Below, piece by piece: positions 1 through 12,294 of a stretch of DNA of 64,000 nucleotides. The DNA is taken from the NCBI RefSeq assembly GCF_047675955.1, contig NC_132915.1, forward strand, positions 1,959,374 through 2,023,373, in the 5' to 3' direction. The first letter of the stretch is position 1, and the number at the start of each line of letters is the position of its first letter. The translations under genes were made by a program, and so were the position numbers. The notes under the pieces were generated by a model. It made no database searches. It was not told the origin of the DNA and worked only from the letters and a program-made list of their open reading frames with translations. The DNA comes from Chlorocebus sabaeus (Eukaryota > Chordata > Mammalia > Primates > Cercopithecidae).

Positions 1-239
1 GGAGATTGAGACCATCCTGGCTAACACGGTGAAACCCCGTCTGTACTAAAAATAGAAAAAATTAGCTGGGCGCGGTGGCGGGCACCTGTAGTCCCAGCTA
101 CTCGGGAGGCTGAGGCAGTAGAATGGCATGAACTCAGAAGGGGTGGAGCTTGCAGTGAGCCAAGATGGTGCCACTGCACTCCAGCCTGGGCTACAGAGTG
201 AGACTCCGTCTCAAAAAAAAAAAAAAAAAAAGAAAAAGA
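1..239 (+). mobile_element. Alu (AluY-like), cut by window edge
   Basis: Alu sequence on the + strand from inside the left monomer to a poly(A) tail. It carries AluY-type wording (gagaccatcctggctaacac). Confidence 0.9.
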
Positions 240-430
240 ATAACACTAACGTTTTTAGAGCATTTGCTGTGTGCCAAGAACTGCTGTAAATGCTTCCATG
301 TCTTAATGCACTCAGTTCTTTGCCACTCCATGAAGGAGGAGCTACTGTTATTCTGACACTGGGACAGAGGCTCAATACCTGCCACCTGGCTCACGTGCAG
401 AGCCGGAATGTGAACCAGGCAGATGCACAG
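240..430. mobile_element. MIR-like fragment
   Basis: Diverged stretch with the MIR pattern: gtgtgccaagaactg, a dyad of short CT/AG words, then acaggaatgtgaaccaggc-like text. It is called from general resemblance only. Confidence 0.45.
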
Positions 431-2257
431 GCATTCGTGCTCCTCTAGCGAGTGGTAGGAACAGCAAAAAGTGCTGTTCAGAACACCTGCTGGTAACTCG
501 GGAGAGGGGAAGGGAAGAGCTGCCGGGATCTCTGAGCGTTTCCCGACTCAGGAATGTGGAGCATCACCTCCCATCCTTCCTGAAAAATACTTTGTTAAAA
601 GAAACTGTGAGGAAGCAGTAATACAAACTATCTGCAACAAATTATTTTTTATTGTAATCAGTTTCCTAGTGTATTTGCTTAAACAATGAAGATTTTCTTA
701 CTTTTTAGGTTAAATTCACTTGTCCCAGTTAAATATCCAACTAGTAAAGCTTTATTTCTGGAACCTGCTTTCTTTGATTCACTGCACTCTTTCATATATT
801 CAGGTGAAAAGGTATTGCATGGATGGAAACGTGGACATTTGAATCGATGTTTTGTATCTTTCCTCTGTGCCTATCATGACTGTTTTCCATCTAGGTATAT
901 TTCTCTACCCCCTTATTCCCTGCATCTCGGTGGAGCACAGAGGTTGAGTGTGGGCTTTGGAAACGCAATGACAGGATTGGAACTTGCCTCTTCTGTTTGT
1001 GTGCTTGCTATGTGGCCTCTCTCTGCCTCGGTATTCTTATCTGTAAAATGGGATATTAATTATATCTAACTATTGATGTCATGAAATAATTAATATAAAG
1101 CGTTTTGAATAGCATTGGCACATGGTGAGCGTACAGTGTCAGCTAGTCTCATTCATTTCTAAATAAAGAGAACTGTGGTTAAAGCAGTGTGATTTCTATA
1201 ATTTCACATGTTGAGAAACAAATATATAACTATCAAATTTGTATATAGCATTATTCACATTACCATAGATTTGACCACCTTATATCCATAAGTCACTTTC
1301 ATAGAAAATTCCCTCCCAAAAGTTTTGTATAATAAACCAAGGATTGTGAAGGTCTTCGAATTACTCAAAAATGGGGGTGTTAAAACAATAGCAGTTATGA
1401 GGCTGTTAGTTGTTAGAAATATACCCACATAAGCCCTTCCTAGAATCGAAGGATACATCTCTTCCTGTTGAATATTTAGTCATTGCTAAAACTGCCAGTA
1501 AAACTGTACTCAGAACCAATCAAATGGGAAATGGGGTATGTGTCACAGGATTGTCACCGTGTGTGTTTGCTCCTAACTTTTAGTGGGTAGGAAATCGGGT
1601 TAAGGAGCCTGTCCTTGGTGATACTATGCTGCTTTCAATGTGGCTTGTTGAAACTGCAGCTGATAAGCAGGGAGGGATATGGGACATCCATGCCTGTATT
1701 CTTGAATGAGGTGCATTCCAGTCAACAGCTTCAGCCTGATACTGCTGAAGGAGGCTGTAACTTGTAATTAATCTATCTGCATTTCACTATATGCTTTATG
1801 TGTCTACACACAATTTCAAGCTTGCATTTAATATATAAGTTGTACTAGTTCTTTGTTTAGATATGATGTCCTTTAAAATAAGCAAAGTGTGTTAATAACA
1901 AGTACTTCTGTGGCCTTAACGTAAAATCTATTCTTTCTAGAATTGAATTTTCTGGAATTTATGAAGTTTTATTAGGTCATCTTAAGTATGAAAGAATTAC
2001 CAAATTTATAGCATTCAGTTCTGTTGATTTTTAAAATTTTGTCAAACGTAGGTTAAAGAAGATTATGATTCCTTAATATTTATTTTTAGCTCTGTATTAA
2101 AAATTTATATTATGGAAAATTATACAAATTTAGTAGTATAAAGAACTTGTAAGTAAGTTGTTCAGCTTACACTGTTACAAAACCACGGCCATCCCTGTTT
2201 CATGCATATGTCTGCTAACTTCTACCTCCCCCAGGGCATCATCTGCCGCTCATAAAT

Positions 2258-2387
2258 GTTCCGCAGTGTTACACCTACTACCGCTCATACACGTTCCACA
2301 GTGTTACACCTACTACCGCTCATACACGTTCCGCAGTGTTACACCTACTACCGCTCATACACGTTCCGCAGTGTTACACCTACTACT
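2258..2387 (+). repeat. 35-bp minisatellite, about 3.7 copies
   Basis: The unit begins gttccgcagtgttacacc and ends cgctcatacac, 35 bp. Copies start at 2258, 2293, 2328 and 2363, with a partial copy (gccgctcataaat) just before. One substitution (gttccaca) marks the second copy. Confidence 0.95.
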
Positions 2388-3021
2388 CTTTTTAAATAAC
2401 ATAACTGGAATACTATTACTCCATTAAAATTTTCTTAATATCCTTGATATCATTCATACCAAGACACTTCTTCAGTTTCCGATTGTCTCAAAACTTTTTT
2501 TAGAAAGATAATTCGTTTGAAACAATATTGAAATATACATGTCAATTGGTTAGTCTCTTGTCTGTTTTTAAAACAGCTTTGAGATATAGTTCACATCCAA
2601 TAAATGGCACATATTTAGCATGTACAGTTTTACAAGCTCTGATATATGTGTACACTTGTGAAAGTATCACCATGGGCAAAATCATGAGCACAGCCGTCGC
2701 CCCACAACATTTCCTAGCGTTCTTTTGTAGGCCCTCTCTCTCGCCCCATTTTCCCCCGGCAACCAGTGATCTACTTTCTGTCACTACAGATTTCTTTGCA
2801 GTTGCTATAATTTTATATGAATGGAATCATGCAGCTTGTGTTCTTTTTTGGTCTGTGTTCTTTCTCTGAGCATACTTACTGTGTGATTTGTATCAGTTCA
2901 TTCCTTTTCATTGCGGAGTAGTAGTCTGGTAGTCTGTTACACAGGTAGACCACCATTTATCTGTTTACCTGGTGGTGATCATTGGGTGGTCTCCAGTTTT
3001 TGCTATAAAGCTGCTATGAAC

Positions 3022-3309
3022 TTTTTTTTTTTTCTTTGAGACAGAGTCTCACTCTGTCACCCTGGCTGGAGTGCAGTGGTGCGATCTCGGCTCGCTGCAA
3101 GCTCTGCCTCCCGGATTCAAGTGATTCTCCTGCCTCAGCCTCCCGAGTAGCTGGGATTACAGGCGCCCGCCACTACACCCAGCTAATTTTTTGTATTTTT
3201 AGGGTTTCACCATGTTGGCCAGGCTGGTCTCGAACTCCTGACCTTGTGATTCACCCTCCTCGGCCTCCCAAAGTGCTGGGATTACAGGCGTGAGCCACCG
3301 TGCCCGGCC
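3022..3309 (-). mobile_element. Alu (AluS-like)
   Basis: Full-length antisense Alu from poly(T) to ggcc. The tagtagagacg segment in the left monomer is deleted. It lies inside the L1. Confidence 0.95.
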
Positions 3310-3592
3310 TGAACATTTTAATATACAAGTGTTTATATGAATATACACTTCCATTTCTCCTGGGTAAATACCTAGGAGTGGAATGGTTGGACCAAATGGT
3401 ATGCGTATATTTCACTTTGTAAGAAGCTGCTGAACTCTTTTCCAAAAGGGTTGTACTGTTGTTACTTTCTCACCAACAGTAAGTGAGAGTTTACTTCTCC
3501 TACATCCTTGCCAGTACGTGGTATGGTCAGTTTTTACAACTTCCAGTCATTTTAATAGGTACATAGCTCATTATGGGTTTTTGTTGTCATCA

Positions 3593-3877
3593 TTTGTTTT
3601 TTTCTTTTTTTTAGAGACAAGGTCTTGCTCTGTCACCCAGGCTAGAGTACAGTGGTGTGATCACAGCTGACTGTAACCTCGAATTCCTGGGCCGAAATGA
3701 TCCTCCCACCTCAGCCTCCTGAGTGGCAAGCACCACCATGCCCAGCTAATTTTTTACTTTTTTGTAGAGATGGGGTCTCACTTTGGTACCCAGGCTAGTC
3801 TCCAACTCCTGGCCTCAAGTGCCGCCTCGGCCTCCTGGAGTGCTGAAATTACAGATGTGGGCCACCGTGTCTAGCCT
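3593..3877 (-). mobile_element. Alu (AluJ-like)
   Basis: Diverged antisense Alu with AluJ-type gggtctcact wording. It is flanked by a direct repeat ctcattatgg(g)tttt. Confidence 0.9.
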
Positions 3878-4462
3878 CATTATGGTTTTAATTTGCATTT
3901 CCCTAATGACTAACAATGTTGAACATTTTTTGCGTGGTATTTCCCGTCTGTATTTCTTCTTTAGTAAAGCTACTTTGATAAAGAACCACTGCCACCAGGT
4001 ACTTGTTTCCAGGGCATTTGGGTGGACAGAGCTGGGAAACAGACACACACATTAGAAGATAAAATATGAGTTCATTCAATATTTCCAATTCAAAGTTGCA
4101 ATACGGGATTTTTACCTAGACTACTTGTTTCTCCTTTTCTTACATACTGAAAATTCTAGTTCTGAGTAACATTGTGCTTTTAATCATTCGTTGCACATAA
4201 AACAGTCACAGCATTACCAACACTACCTTCAGTAACACAGTTACTGGAAAGCTATGTCGAGGAGGGAGATGAGTAACCAAATTTGTATTTCAAAATCATT
4301 TGAAATAGTTTCTCTTGATGGTTATATCACCAGTTTCATAAACATTTAGGTTACTTTGATTCATTTTACTTTCAAATTTTAGAGATTGAATTTTAATTTA
4401 AATCTGTTTTATAATTATGTAAAATATTTACATGTTTCCAAAGTTCAGTCTGAAAAACATGA

Positions 4463-4759
4463 TTTTTTTTTTTCTTTTTGAAATGGAGTTTCACTCTTGC
4501 TCAGGCTGGAGTGCAATGGTGCAGTCTCAGTTCACTGCAACCTCTGCCTCCCGGGTTCAAGCGATTCTCCTGCCTCAGCTTCCTGAGTAGCTGGGATTAC
4601 AGGTGTCTGCCACCACGCCCAGCTAATTTTTGCATTTTTAGGAGAGATGGGATTTCACCATGTTGGCCAGGCCTGTGTCGAATTCCTGACCTCAAGTGAT
4701 CAACTGGCCTCGGCCTCCCAAAGTGCTGGGATTACAGACATGAGCCACCATGCCCAACC
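4463..4759 (-). mobile_element. Alu (AluS-like)
   Basis: Full-length antisense Alu with 10-bp target duplications aaaacatgat at 4453-4462 and 4760-4769. Confidence 0.95.
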
Positions 4760-4830
4760 AAAACATGATATTTTCAAATAGCTTTTATCCCTGTTGTTTT
4801 CCTGGCTTACATTCCAATTAAAAAAAAAAT

Positions 4831-5142
4831 GGCCCAGTGTGGTGGCTCATGCCTGTAATCCCAGCACTGTAGGAGGCCAAGGTGGGTGAATTGCTTGAGC
4901 TTAGTTTGAAACCAGCCTAGGCAACCGGTGAGACCCTCCCCCACCCCATCTCTACAAAAAATACAAAAATTAGCCGGGTATGGTGGTGCATGCCTGTAGT
5001 AGTTCCAGCTACTCTGAGTGCTGAAGTGAGAGGATCCCTTGAGCCCAGGAGGTGGAGGTTGCAGTGAGCAGAGATCACGCCACTGCACTCCAGCCTGGGT
5101 GACAGAGTGAGACCCTGTCTCAAAAACAAACAACAAAAAAAA
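4831..5142 (+). mobile_element. Alu (old, AluJ/S-like)
   Basis: Diverged + strand Alu ending in an interrupted A tail. It lies about 70 bp from the oppositely oriented Alu on its left. Confidence 0.93.
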
Positions 5143-5479
5143 TCTCTCTATCTCCGTCTGTGCTATGCATATGTATTTGTGTGGTCTCCAAGGTACCGCA
5201 CACCCCTCCTTGCTTTTCTCATTCGCTCTGGAAGGCGCTCCGTGGCAATGTATGGAGGTAGTCCTCATTCCTTTCTTAGCTGCTATACTAGAGTTTTTCA
5301 CCAAGTTCTTCTGGATCGGTTTGGGTGGCTCCATTGATTTGCTTTTCTGGCATCTTAGTATCTTTCAATATTTTTGCCAATATATATTTGAGATCTCTGT
5401 TTTGATATTGGTATTTTTCCAGCATTTTATTCTGAAAATTTCAAAACACAGCAAAGTTTAAAGAATTTTATAGCGAACA

Positions 5480-5840
5480 TCTATACTTACCACTACCTAA
5501 ATGCTACCATTTATATCTTATATTTTCATTTTATGTAAGTATTCATCATTAATCCACCATGTTTTTTGACACATTTCATAATAAATTGTAGACATCTATA
5601 TACTTCCCCCTAAATAGTTCAACATGCATATCACTAAATAGAACTTAATATTTGTTTACAGTTTCTTCTTCTGATTTAAAATGTATATACTGTGAAATGT
5701 ATAAATCTTAAGTGTAATTCACTGTTTTGATAAATTTATGTACTTGTGGAATCCAAACTCCTGTCAGTATACAGAACATTATCAATCACGCCAGAAAGTT
5801 CCTTCATATTCCTTCATGTTACTTTTTCTTTGATGTTTTT
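5480..5840 (-). mobile_element. Possible L1 3' UTR remnant
   Basis: The wording acagaacattatcaatcacgcc and cagaaagttccttc resembles an antisense L1M 3' UTR. Heavily diverged. Confidence 0.4.
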
Positions 5841-6032
5841 TCTGCCATCGGCCTGGTATTGTAAAGTCACTGCAAATTTGTCTCTTTTGGATGCTCTGTG
5901 GTTAGGCTTCTCTACTGATTTTGCTTATATTTTTCATAACATTGATCTGTGTATTTCTATAACAGAACCTTAAATTACATCAGCGCTTCAGTGAAGATAC
6001 AGATTTGATTCTCTCCCCACTCTCCACCTACT

Positions 6033-6329
6033 GTTTTTTTTATTTGTTTTTGGAGACAGAGTCTCGTTCTGTCACCCAGGCTGGAGTACAGTGGCGCCAT
6101 CTCGGCTCACTGCAACCTCCGCCTCCCGGGTTCAAGTGATTCTCCTGCCTCAGCCTCCTGAGTAGCTGGGATTACAGGCATGCACCACCATGCCCAGCTA
6201 ATTTTTGTATTTTTAGTAGAGGTGGGGTTTCTACATGTTAGGCTGGTCTCGAACACCTGACCTTGTGATCCACCCGCCTTGGCCTCCCAAAGTGTTGGGA
6301 TTACAGGCGTGAGCCACCGCGCCTGGCCT
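6033..6329 (-). mobile_element. Alu (AluS-like)
   Basis: Full-length antisense Alu from an interrupted poly(T) to gcgcctggcc. Confidence 0.95.
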
Positions 6330-6397
6330 GTTTTTTTCCTTTAAACACCTTCAAGATATAATTCTCGTACTATAGCACTCAAATCTCTAAGTATATA

Positions 6398-6710
6398 GGC
6401 CAGGTGTGGTTGTTCAGACCTGTAATCCCAACACTTCAGGAGGCAGAGGCAGGAGGATCACTTGAGGCCAGGAATTCAAGACCAGCCTGGACTACATGGC
6501 AAGACCCTACCTCTACAAAATTGTTGCAAAAATTAGCTGGGCCTGATGGCTTATGCCTGCAGTCCCATCTACCCTCAGGAAGCTGAGGTGGGAGGATCCT
6601 TGGACTCAGGAGGTTGAACGTATGGTGAGCCATCATCATGCCACTGCACTCCAGCCTGGCCAACAGAGTGAAACCCCGTCTCAGACAAATAAATGAATAA
6701 ACGAATGAAT
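6398..6710 (+). mobile_element. Alu (AluJ-like)
   Basis: Diverged + strand Alu with a tail of A-rich aaatgaat repeats. It is 68 bp from the antisense Alu on its left. Confidence 0.92.
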
Positions 6711-6724
6711 GCATGGATGAATGG

Positions 6725-7440
6725 TTTGGGGTATGTTACATTATTTTTTTAAATTGCAGTAAAAATAAATAACGTAAAAATTGCCATTTTTACCATTTTA
6801 ATATATACAATTTAGTGGAAAATATACAGTTTAGTGGCCTCAGTAACATTCACATTGTGTGTAACCATCACCACCATCCATCTCTGGAACTTTTTTTTTT
6901 TTTTGAGACAGAGTCTTGCTCTGTCGCCCAGGCTGGAGAGCAGTGGTGCGATCTTGGCTCACTGCAGCCTCTGCCTCCCAGGTTCAAGCGATTCTCCTGC
7001 CTTAGCCTCCCGAGTAGCTGAGACTACAGGCACCCACCACCACGCCCGGCTAATTTTTTTGGTATTTTTTAGTAGAGATGGGGTTTCACCATATTGGCCA
7101 GGCTGGTCTCGAACTCCTGACCTTGTGATCCGCCCGCCTCGGCCTCCCAAGGGCTGGGATTACAGGCGTGAGCCACCACGCCCGGCCTTGTAGAACTATT
7201 TTGTCACAAACAGAAACTCTATATCCATTCAGCACTAACTCCCCATTTCCCCTCAGCATGTAGTAACCTCTGTTTTACTTGTGCTTATGAATGTGCCTAT
7301 TCTAGGTGCCTCATCTAAGTGGAATCGTTCAATGTTCCTTTTGTGCCTGGCTTATTTTAACTGTTAGCATCAGGTTTTCAGTTTCATACATGTTGTAGCA
7401 TGTGCCAGTCTTCATTTCCTTTTTTTTTTTTTTTTTTTTT
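6725..7440 (-). mobile_element. Old L1 3' UTR segment
   Basis: Antisense L1 3' UTR wording (gtaaccatcaccaccatccatctctgg; ccccatttcccctcagc) split by an Alu at 6891-7187. A second, separate L1 3' end begins just to its right. Confidence 0.65.
6891..7187 (-). mobile_element. Alu (AluS/Y-like)
   Basis: Well-preserved full-length antisense Alu inserted in L1 sequence. Confidence 0.95.
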
Positions 7441-8122
7441 TTGGCGTACTTTTTGGTGATTTTCAAATCTACAATTTAATCCTTTTAAAGTGTACAATTC
7501 AGTGGCATTTAGTACATTCAGAGTGTTATGCAACCATCACCATGATCTGGCTCCAGAACGCTGTCATCATCCCAAAAGGAAACCTCGTGCCCATTCAGCA
7601 TCAGCCCCTATCCTCCCTCCCTGCAGCCCTGGCCGCCACTCATCTGCTTCCTCTCTGTGAACCTGGCTCCTCTGAATAGTTCATATAAATGGAATCATAC
7701 ACAGAAGTCTTTTCTGCCTGGTTTATGTCACTTGCATCATTTTTTCAAGGTTTGTTCAGGTTGTAATGTGTATTAATACTTTGTTTCTTTTTATTGCCAG
7801 ATAATATTCCAAAAAGTCTGCCATATTTGGTTTATCCACTCATTAGTTAACAGACATTTAGGTTGTGTCCACTTTTTGGCTATTATGAATAGCGCGGCAG
7901 TGAACACTTGGGTTTAAGTTTGCATGTGGATATATGTTTTCATTTCTCTTGGGTATAAACCCAGGAGTGAAATTTCTGGGTCAGAGGCTAACTCAGCTTA
8001 GATTTTTGCGGAACCACCAGACTGCTTTCCAAAGTGACTACACCATTTCACATTCCCACTGGCAGTGTATGTGGGTTCCAGTTACTCCATGTCCTCCCCA
8101 ACGCTTGTCAAATGTCTTTTTG

Positions 8123-8423
8123 GGCCGGGCGTGGTGGCTCAAGCCTGTAATCCCAGCACTTTGGGAGGCCGAGATGGGTGGATCACGAGGTCAGGAGATC
8201 GAGACCATCCTGGCTAACACGGTGAAACCCCATCTCTACTAAAAATACAAAAAAATTAGCCGGGCGTGGTGGCAGGCGCCTGTAGTCCCAGCTACTCGGG
8301 TGGCTGAGGCAGGAGAATGGCGTGAACCCAGGAGGCGGAGCTTGCAGTGAGCCGAGATAGTGCCACTGCACTCCAGCCTGGGCGACAGAGCAAGACTCCG
8401 CCTCAAAAAAAAAAAAAAAAAAA
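8123..8423 (+). mobile_element. AluY-like element
   Basis: Near-consensus AluY on the + strand (gtggctcaagcctgtaatcc; gagaccatcctggctaacac) with a long pure A tail. It is flanked by gtctttt / gtctttg. Confidence 0.96.
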
Positions 8424-8637
8424 GTCTTTGATTCTAACCATCCCACTGGGTGTGGAATGGTGCAGCTCTGTGGTTTTGACTTGTCTTTCTCTAATAGCTA
8501 ATGATGTGCAACATCTTACTGCCTATTTGTTTATCTTCTCTGGAAAAATGTTTATTCGGATCCTTGCCTTTTTTGAGGGGAGGGTGTTCATTTGTCTCAA
8601 TTAAAGACAACTTGTATCTAGAATTCATAAAGCATTC

Positions 8638-8819
8638 TTTTTTTTTTTTTTTTTTTTTTTAAAGAGACAGTGTCTCACTGTGTTGCCTAGGCCGGAACAC
8701 AGCAGCCATTCACACATGTAATCATAGCTCACTGCAGCCTGGAACACCTGGCCTCAAGCAATCCTCCTACCTCAGCCCCGAGTAGCTAGGACTATCGGCA
8801 TGAGCCACCACGCCTGGCT
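8638..8819 (-). mobile_element. Short, Alu-derived element (FRAM/AluJ-like)
   Basis: A poly(T) and one diverged monomer-length antisense Alu unit, flanked by ttcataaag(c/g)attcttt direct repeats. Probably a monomeric or internally deleted old copy. Confidence 0.85.
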
Positions 8820-9699
8820 CTTCATAAAGGATTCTTTATGTATTCTAGATACAAGTCCCTTATGAGATACATTATTTGTAAATATTTTCTCCCATTTTGT
8901 GGACTGCCTTTTTACTTTCTTGATGGTGTCCTTTGTCGTACAAAAGTGTCTGCTGATGTTCGACGTATGTACTTTTGTTGCTTGTGCTTTTGGTGTCATG
9001 TGGAAGAAACCATTGCGGAATCCAGGGTTAAGAAGGTTTCTGCCTCGGTTTTCTGCTAAGCGTTTTCTATTTTAGCTCTTGTATTTATGGTGTGAGGTAG
9101 GTCTAGCTTCTTTCTTTTGGTGTGGATATCCAGTTGTCCCAGCACCATTTGTTGAAAATACTTTTCATTCTCCATTGAATTGTCTTTGGCACCACGGTTG
9201 GAAAAAAAAGTCAATGGACCATAAATGTGAGGGTTTATTTCTGGACTCTGAATTATTTTCTCTCGATCTATATTTCTGTCTTTTGTTTTCTTTTTAAAAT
9301 TCATTAAAGAGGATGTTTACAAAAGTATGCATTTATGAGCCACTGCTTTAAAACTTCTGTTTATGGTTTCCTGTATTTTATTTCAGCTCGTTTTCCATAA
9401 TTACCTCGTTTTGTCTGTCATGGAGTGGTGAAGTGTAATGTTAATGTCATCAGGATGGTGATGTTCCCATTTTTCAAAGATTGCTTTGAACACAGCTAGG
9501 AAGTATTTTCTGTTGGCAGTGATAACATAAAATGTTGAAAATGAAATATGGAAGCTTGTGAGTCAAAGATTTTCTTACCTTACTTGCATTTGAAATGCAG
9601 TACCACAAAAATATGTAGAATAAATGGTTATAACTTTAATAAAGTAGACATTTTTATGCCATCAAAAATTATTCTTTACGATTATACATCTCTTTATAG

Positions 9700-9871
9700 A
9701 ATTCCTGAGTTGGAGGTAGAAGAAGAAACCCAAGTTCAAGAGATGACTTTAGATGAGTGGAAAAATCTTCAAGAACAGACCAGACCAAAGCCTGAGTTTA
9801 ACATCCGGAAACCAGAATCCACTGTTCCTTCCAAAGCAGTGGTGATTCACAAGTCAAAATATAGAGATGAT
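9700..9871 (+). CDS. HABP4: HABP4 coding exon, third from last (partial gene)
   Basis: HABP4 (Ki-1/57) is an RNA-binding protein related to SERBP1 that associates with ribosomes, stress granules and nuclear bodies. This 172-nt exon follows a tttatag acceptor and ends at a GTAAGC donor. The first base completes a codon begun upstream and the rest encodes 57 residues, about 277-333 of 413. It reads IPELEVEEETQVQEMTLD, then EWKNLQEQTRPKPEFNIRKP, ending SKYRDD. The acidic stretch and EMTLDEWKNLQ helix are the conserved core of the HABP4/PAI-RBP1 domain; in SERBP1 the comparable region lies in the ribosomal mRNA channel. The first full residue is Ile, where I recall Val in human. The open frame upstream to 9548 is intron read-through. 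Confidence 0.96.
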
Positions 9872-10878
9872 GTAAGCATTACATTTTGTATGTAGAGGTA
9901 ATCTTTACTTTTACCTTATTGGAAGTGAAATGGACCTTTCCACTTCTATCTTGAAAATGAAACATTAGTAATTGGTGCTTTTGTTTCTAATCAGAGATGA
10001 TCTATGCCTAATTTTCCTGTATCTTTACTGTTCATTAAGTAAAGGAATTGAAACTTGATGTATTGAGAGCAGCTCAGAGCAGTTAGAGGAACAGTGTATC
10101 TTCTACTCCCCCTGGGGCTGTGCTGGGACTGTACACATACTGTGTGTTCCTTGTATTTCATTTTTCTCAAGCGAGAGTTACAGATTGTGTCTTGTACAGT
10201 TCCAGGTTATTCAAAGGATAACTACACTCTGTTTTCTCTGATTAGTTTACTTGACTTTCAACTCTGATTTTTGATGAGAGCATTTCACTATGAGTAGTTG
10301 ATGACGTTTTAAACTGTGGTTGAGGTTCCATGCTCTTCTGACACCTTTCCCGTGTTGGCTCAGCAGCGTTGCGCCCCTTGCCTAACTGCAGAGGTGGCGG
10401 GAAATGAGGCCCCGAACTGCCTGGCTGCTTGGTCAGGCCACAGCGGCCAGTGCGCTGCGGGGGTTGCAGGGAGCTCCTCCGTGTTGCGAGGCCTCATTGC
10501 TCTCGGCTTCCATCCGGCTCTTCTCAGAAGCTTCAGTTTTGCAGGGAGAGGTGTTGGGGAAACATCCAGCAGCATGTGTTGACAGGGATGCCACTGGGTC
10601 ATTGAGTCCCCTACTGAAGTTACTGAACTTAAGGCAAGGTCCACTGAAGCATTCTCATTATGGGATTTGAATCTGGATCATTCCGTTACAGCTTGATACC
10701 AATCGCGGTGTCGCGGTGGGAGTGAGCGGGTTCTTCCTCTCTGTGGGGTATTAGTCATTGATTTTCATGTGGAATCTCAGGAATGTTATCCTGTTGTAGA
10801 GTTGTCATTTACACTTTGGTTAGTTTCATTTTCTGAGTAAATACTTTGATTAGGGGGTCATTTAAGATACAGGGTTCT

Positions 10879-11140
10879 TGGGAGGCCAAGGCGGGTGGAT
10901 CACCTGAGGTTAGGAGTTTGAGACCCTCCTGGCCAACATGGTGAAACCCTGTCTCTACTTAAAATACAAAAAATAGCCGGGCGTGGTGGCGGGCGCCTGT
11001 AGTACCAGCTACTCGGGAGGCTGAGGCAGGAGAATGGCGTGAACCCGGGAGGCAGAGCTTGCAGTAAGCCGAGATCCGGCCACTGCACTCCAGCCTGGGC
11101 GACAGAGTGAGACTCCATCTCAAAAAAAAAAAAAAAAAAA
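10879..11140 (+). mobile_element. 5'-truncated Alu with AluYR-type right monomer
   Basis: Lacks the first ~40 nt. It is flanked by near-perfect 15-bp duplications aagatacagg(g/a)ttct at 10864-10878 and 11141-11155, so it inserted already truncated. The right monomer has gagatccggccactgc, a cercopithecid Alu state. Confidence 0.95.
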
Positions 11141-12266
11141 AAGATACAGGATTCTCTCCCATCCTCTTGTTTTGGTCAGTCCAAGCTGTAGGAGGCCTTA
11201 CTAGTAAGTTTTGAGCTGTTCCACAAGCAATGGCTTTTTGTAGACATAGGTGGCCAGAGCTTTATTTCCTTGGCAATCTCTGGGAGGTGTTTTCTAATTC
11301 CATTAGCTAGCTGGGTTGGTTCTTTACCTGTCCACTTCCTTTGTTCTTTTTTTGTTCTAGGCATTGTAAGTAAAATTTTCTCGAAAACAAATGTGCTGTC
11401 AGGATTGAAATGTGCAGCTGACATGTTAGGTAAAAATAGAAGCTGCTCTTTCTTAATCCACACCAGATTCGTCCTCCCTGGCTCCAGAGGTCTCCCAGAA
11501 TATTTGAAGCAAGTGGGTTAGCTGAGTCATCGAGCTTGGTCTCAGTGAAGCACACATCTTGGTCCTTGTTAATCTTAAAGGATTGAAGCTTTTAGCTAGG
11601 AATTGTTCTTAAAGCAACACAAGCCTGATCTTGGGTTCATCAGTTTACTTTGTTCTGGACACCTGAAGAGACAAAAGCACTAGAATACCTAGCAAAGTTC
11701 AGACCTAGTAACAACCCCGTGTAAGGCACTGGGCAGTTAAAGCACTTTGGCCAGGGCCAGCTGGAGCTGCGAGTGGAGCCCAAGCCTTTGTATGTCCTTA
11801 GACTGTGTGTCCACTCCCTGCTCCACTCTCCCGAGGCCCTTCCTGCCCCTTCCTGCAGTGGGAGGCGGCTCAAAGCAGGGCCCCCAGGGAGACCTTACCA
11901 GGGCTTCCCTGCTGAGTGCCAAACGAGGCAAGAGTTGATTATTTTGCCTGTTACTATTTTTTGTGTGTTTATCTTTTTACAGAGTGCCAGTGCTCCTGGA
12001 TTGTTTTTCTTCACCTTTTTAGCTCTAAGCATCCAACTACCTAAAGCCTCTGCTTTATTTTAACCTGAGACCTTAAAGGGGACACAAAGGTTAAGCGTGA
12101 AGGCTGCCATGAGCATATGGCCTGAAGGTGTGGATGTGCTTGTGGAAACTTGGTTCCATTTCCTGGTTGTAGTAATGTTTAATGTTGTGGCACTTTGGAG
12201 ATTCTCATCTGGGATCACTGACATATTTTCTTTTCTGTAGGTTTTTATTTTACTTAAAGTGGGTTT

Positions 12267-12294
12267 TTGTGTGTGTGTGTGTTTGTGTGTGTGA
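12267..12294. repeat. (GT)n microsatellite, interrupted
   Basis: GT repeats broken by one TT, in a HABP4 intron. Confidence 0.9.

Larger units (their letters stand above)
2560..3975 (-). mobile_element. Old L1 3' segment (L1M type), interrupted by two Alus
   Basis: Antisense L1 3' UTR and ORF2-end sequence: matches such as gctgctatgaac / gaacattttaatatacaag and gggtaaatacctaggagtgg. It resumes after each Alu (3310-3592 and 3878-3975), so both Alus inserted into it. Confidence 0.7.
7441..9297 (-). mobile_element. Old L1 3' segment into ORF2 (L1M type)
   Basis: Antisense L1 running from 3' UTR (tgtacaattcagtggcattt) through tcttgggtataaacccagg and cttgtgcttttggtgtcatg to ccagttgtcccagcaccatt. 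It is interrupted by Alus at 8123-8423 and 8638-8819. Confidence 0.75.
1..9699 (+). other. HABP4: HABP4 intron (3' part), repeat-dense
   Basis: This is intronic sequence left of the 9700 exon. It holds antisense L1 pieces, about ten Alus and a 35-bp minisatellite, listed separately. The stretches 430-2257, 3976-4460 and 9300-9699 look mostly unique and AT-rich. A MIR-like stretch lies near 950-1150. I see no exon in it. Confidence 0.8.

Noticed and set aside
4807..5334. 175-codon open frame on the - strand
   Set aside because: Most of it is Alu translated in antisense (typical LSPRLECSG-like text). The same applies to many frames of 60-150 codons in the window.
9548..9699. Upstream ATG giving a longer frame into the first HABP4 exon seen here
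   Set aside because: A tttatag splice acceptor ends at 9699 and homology begins at 9700; the upstream part is intron.
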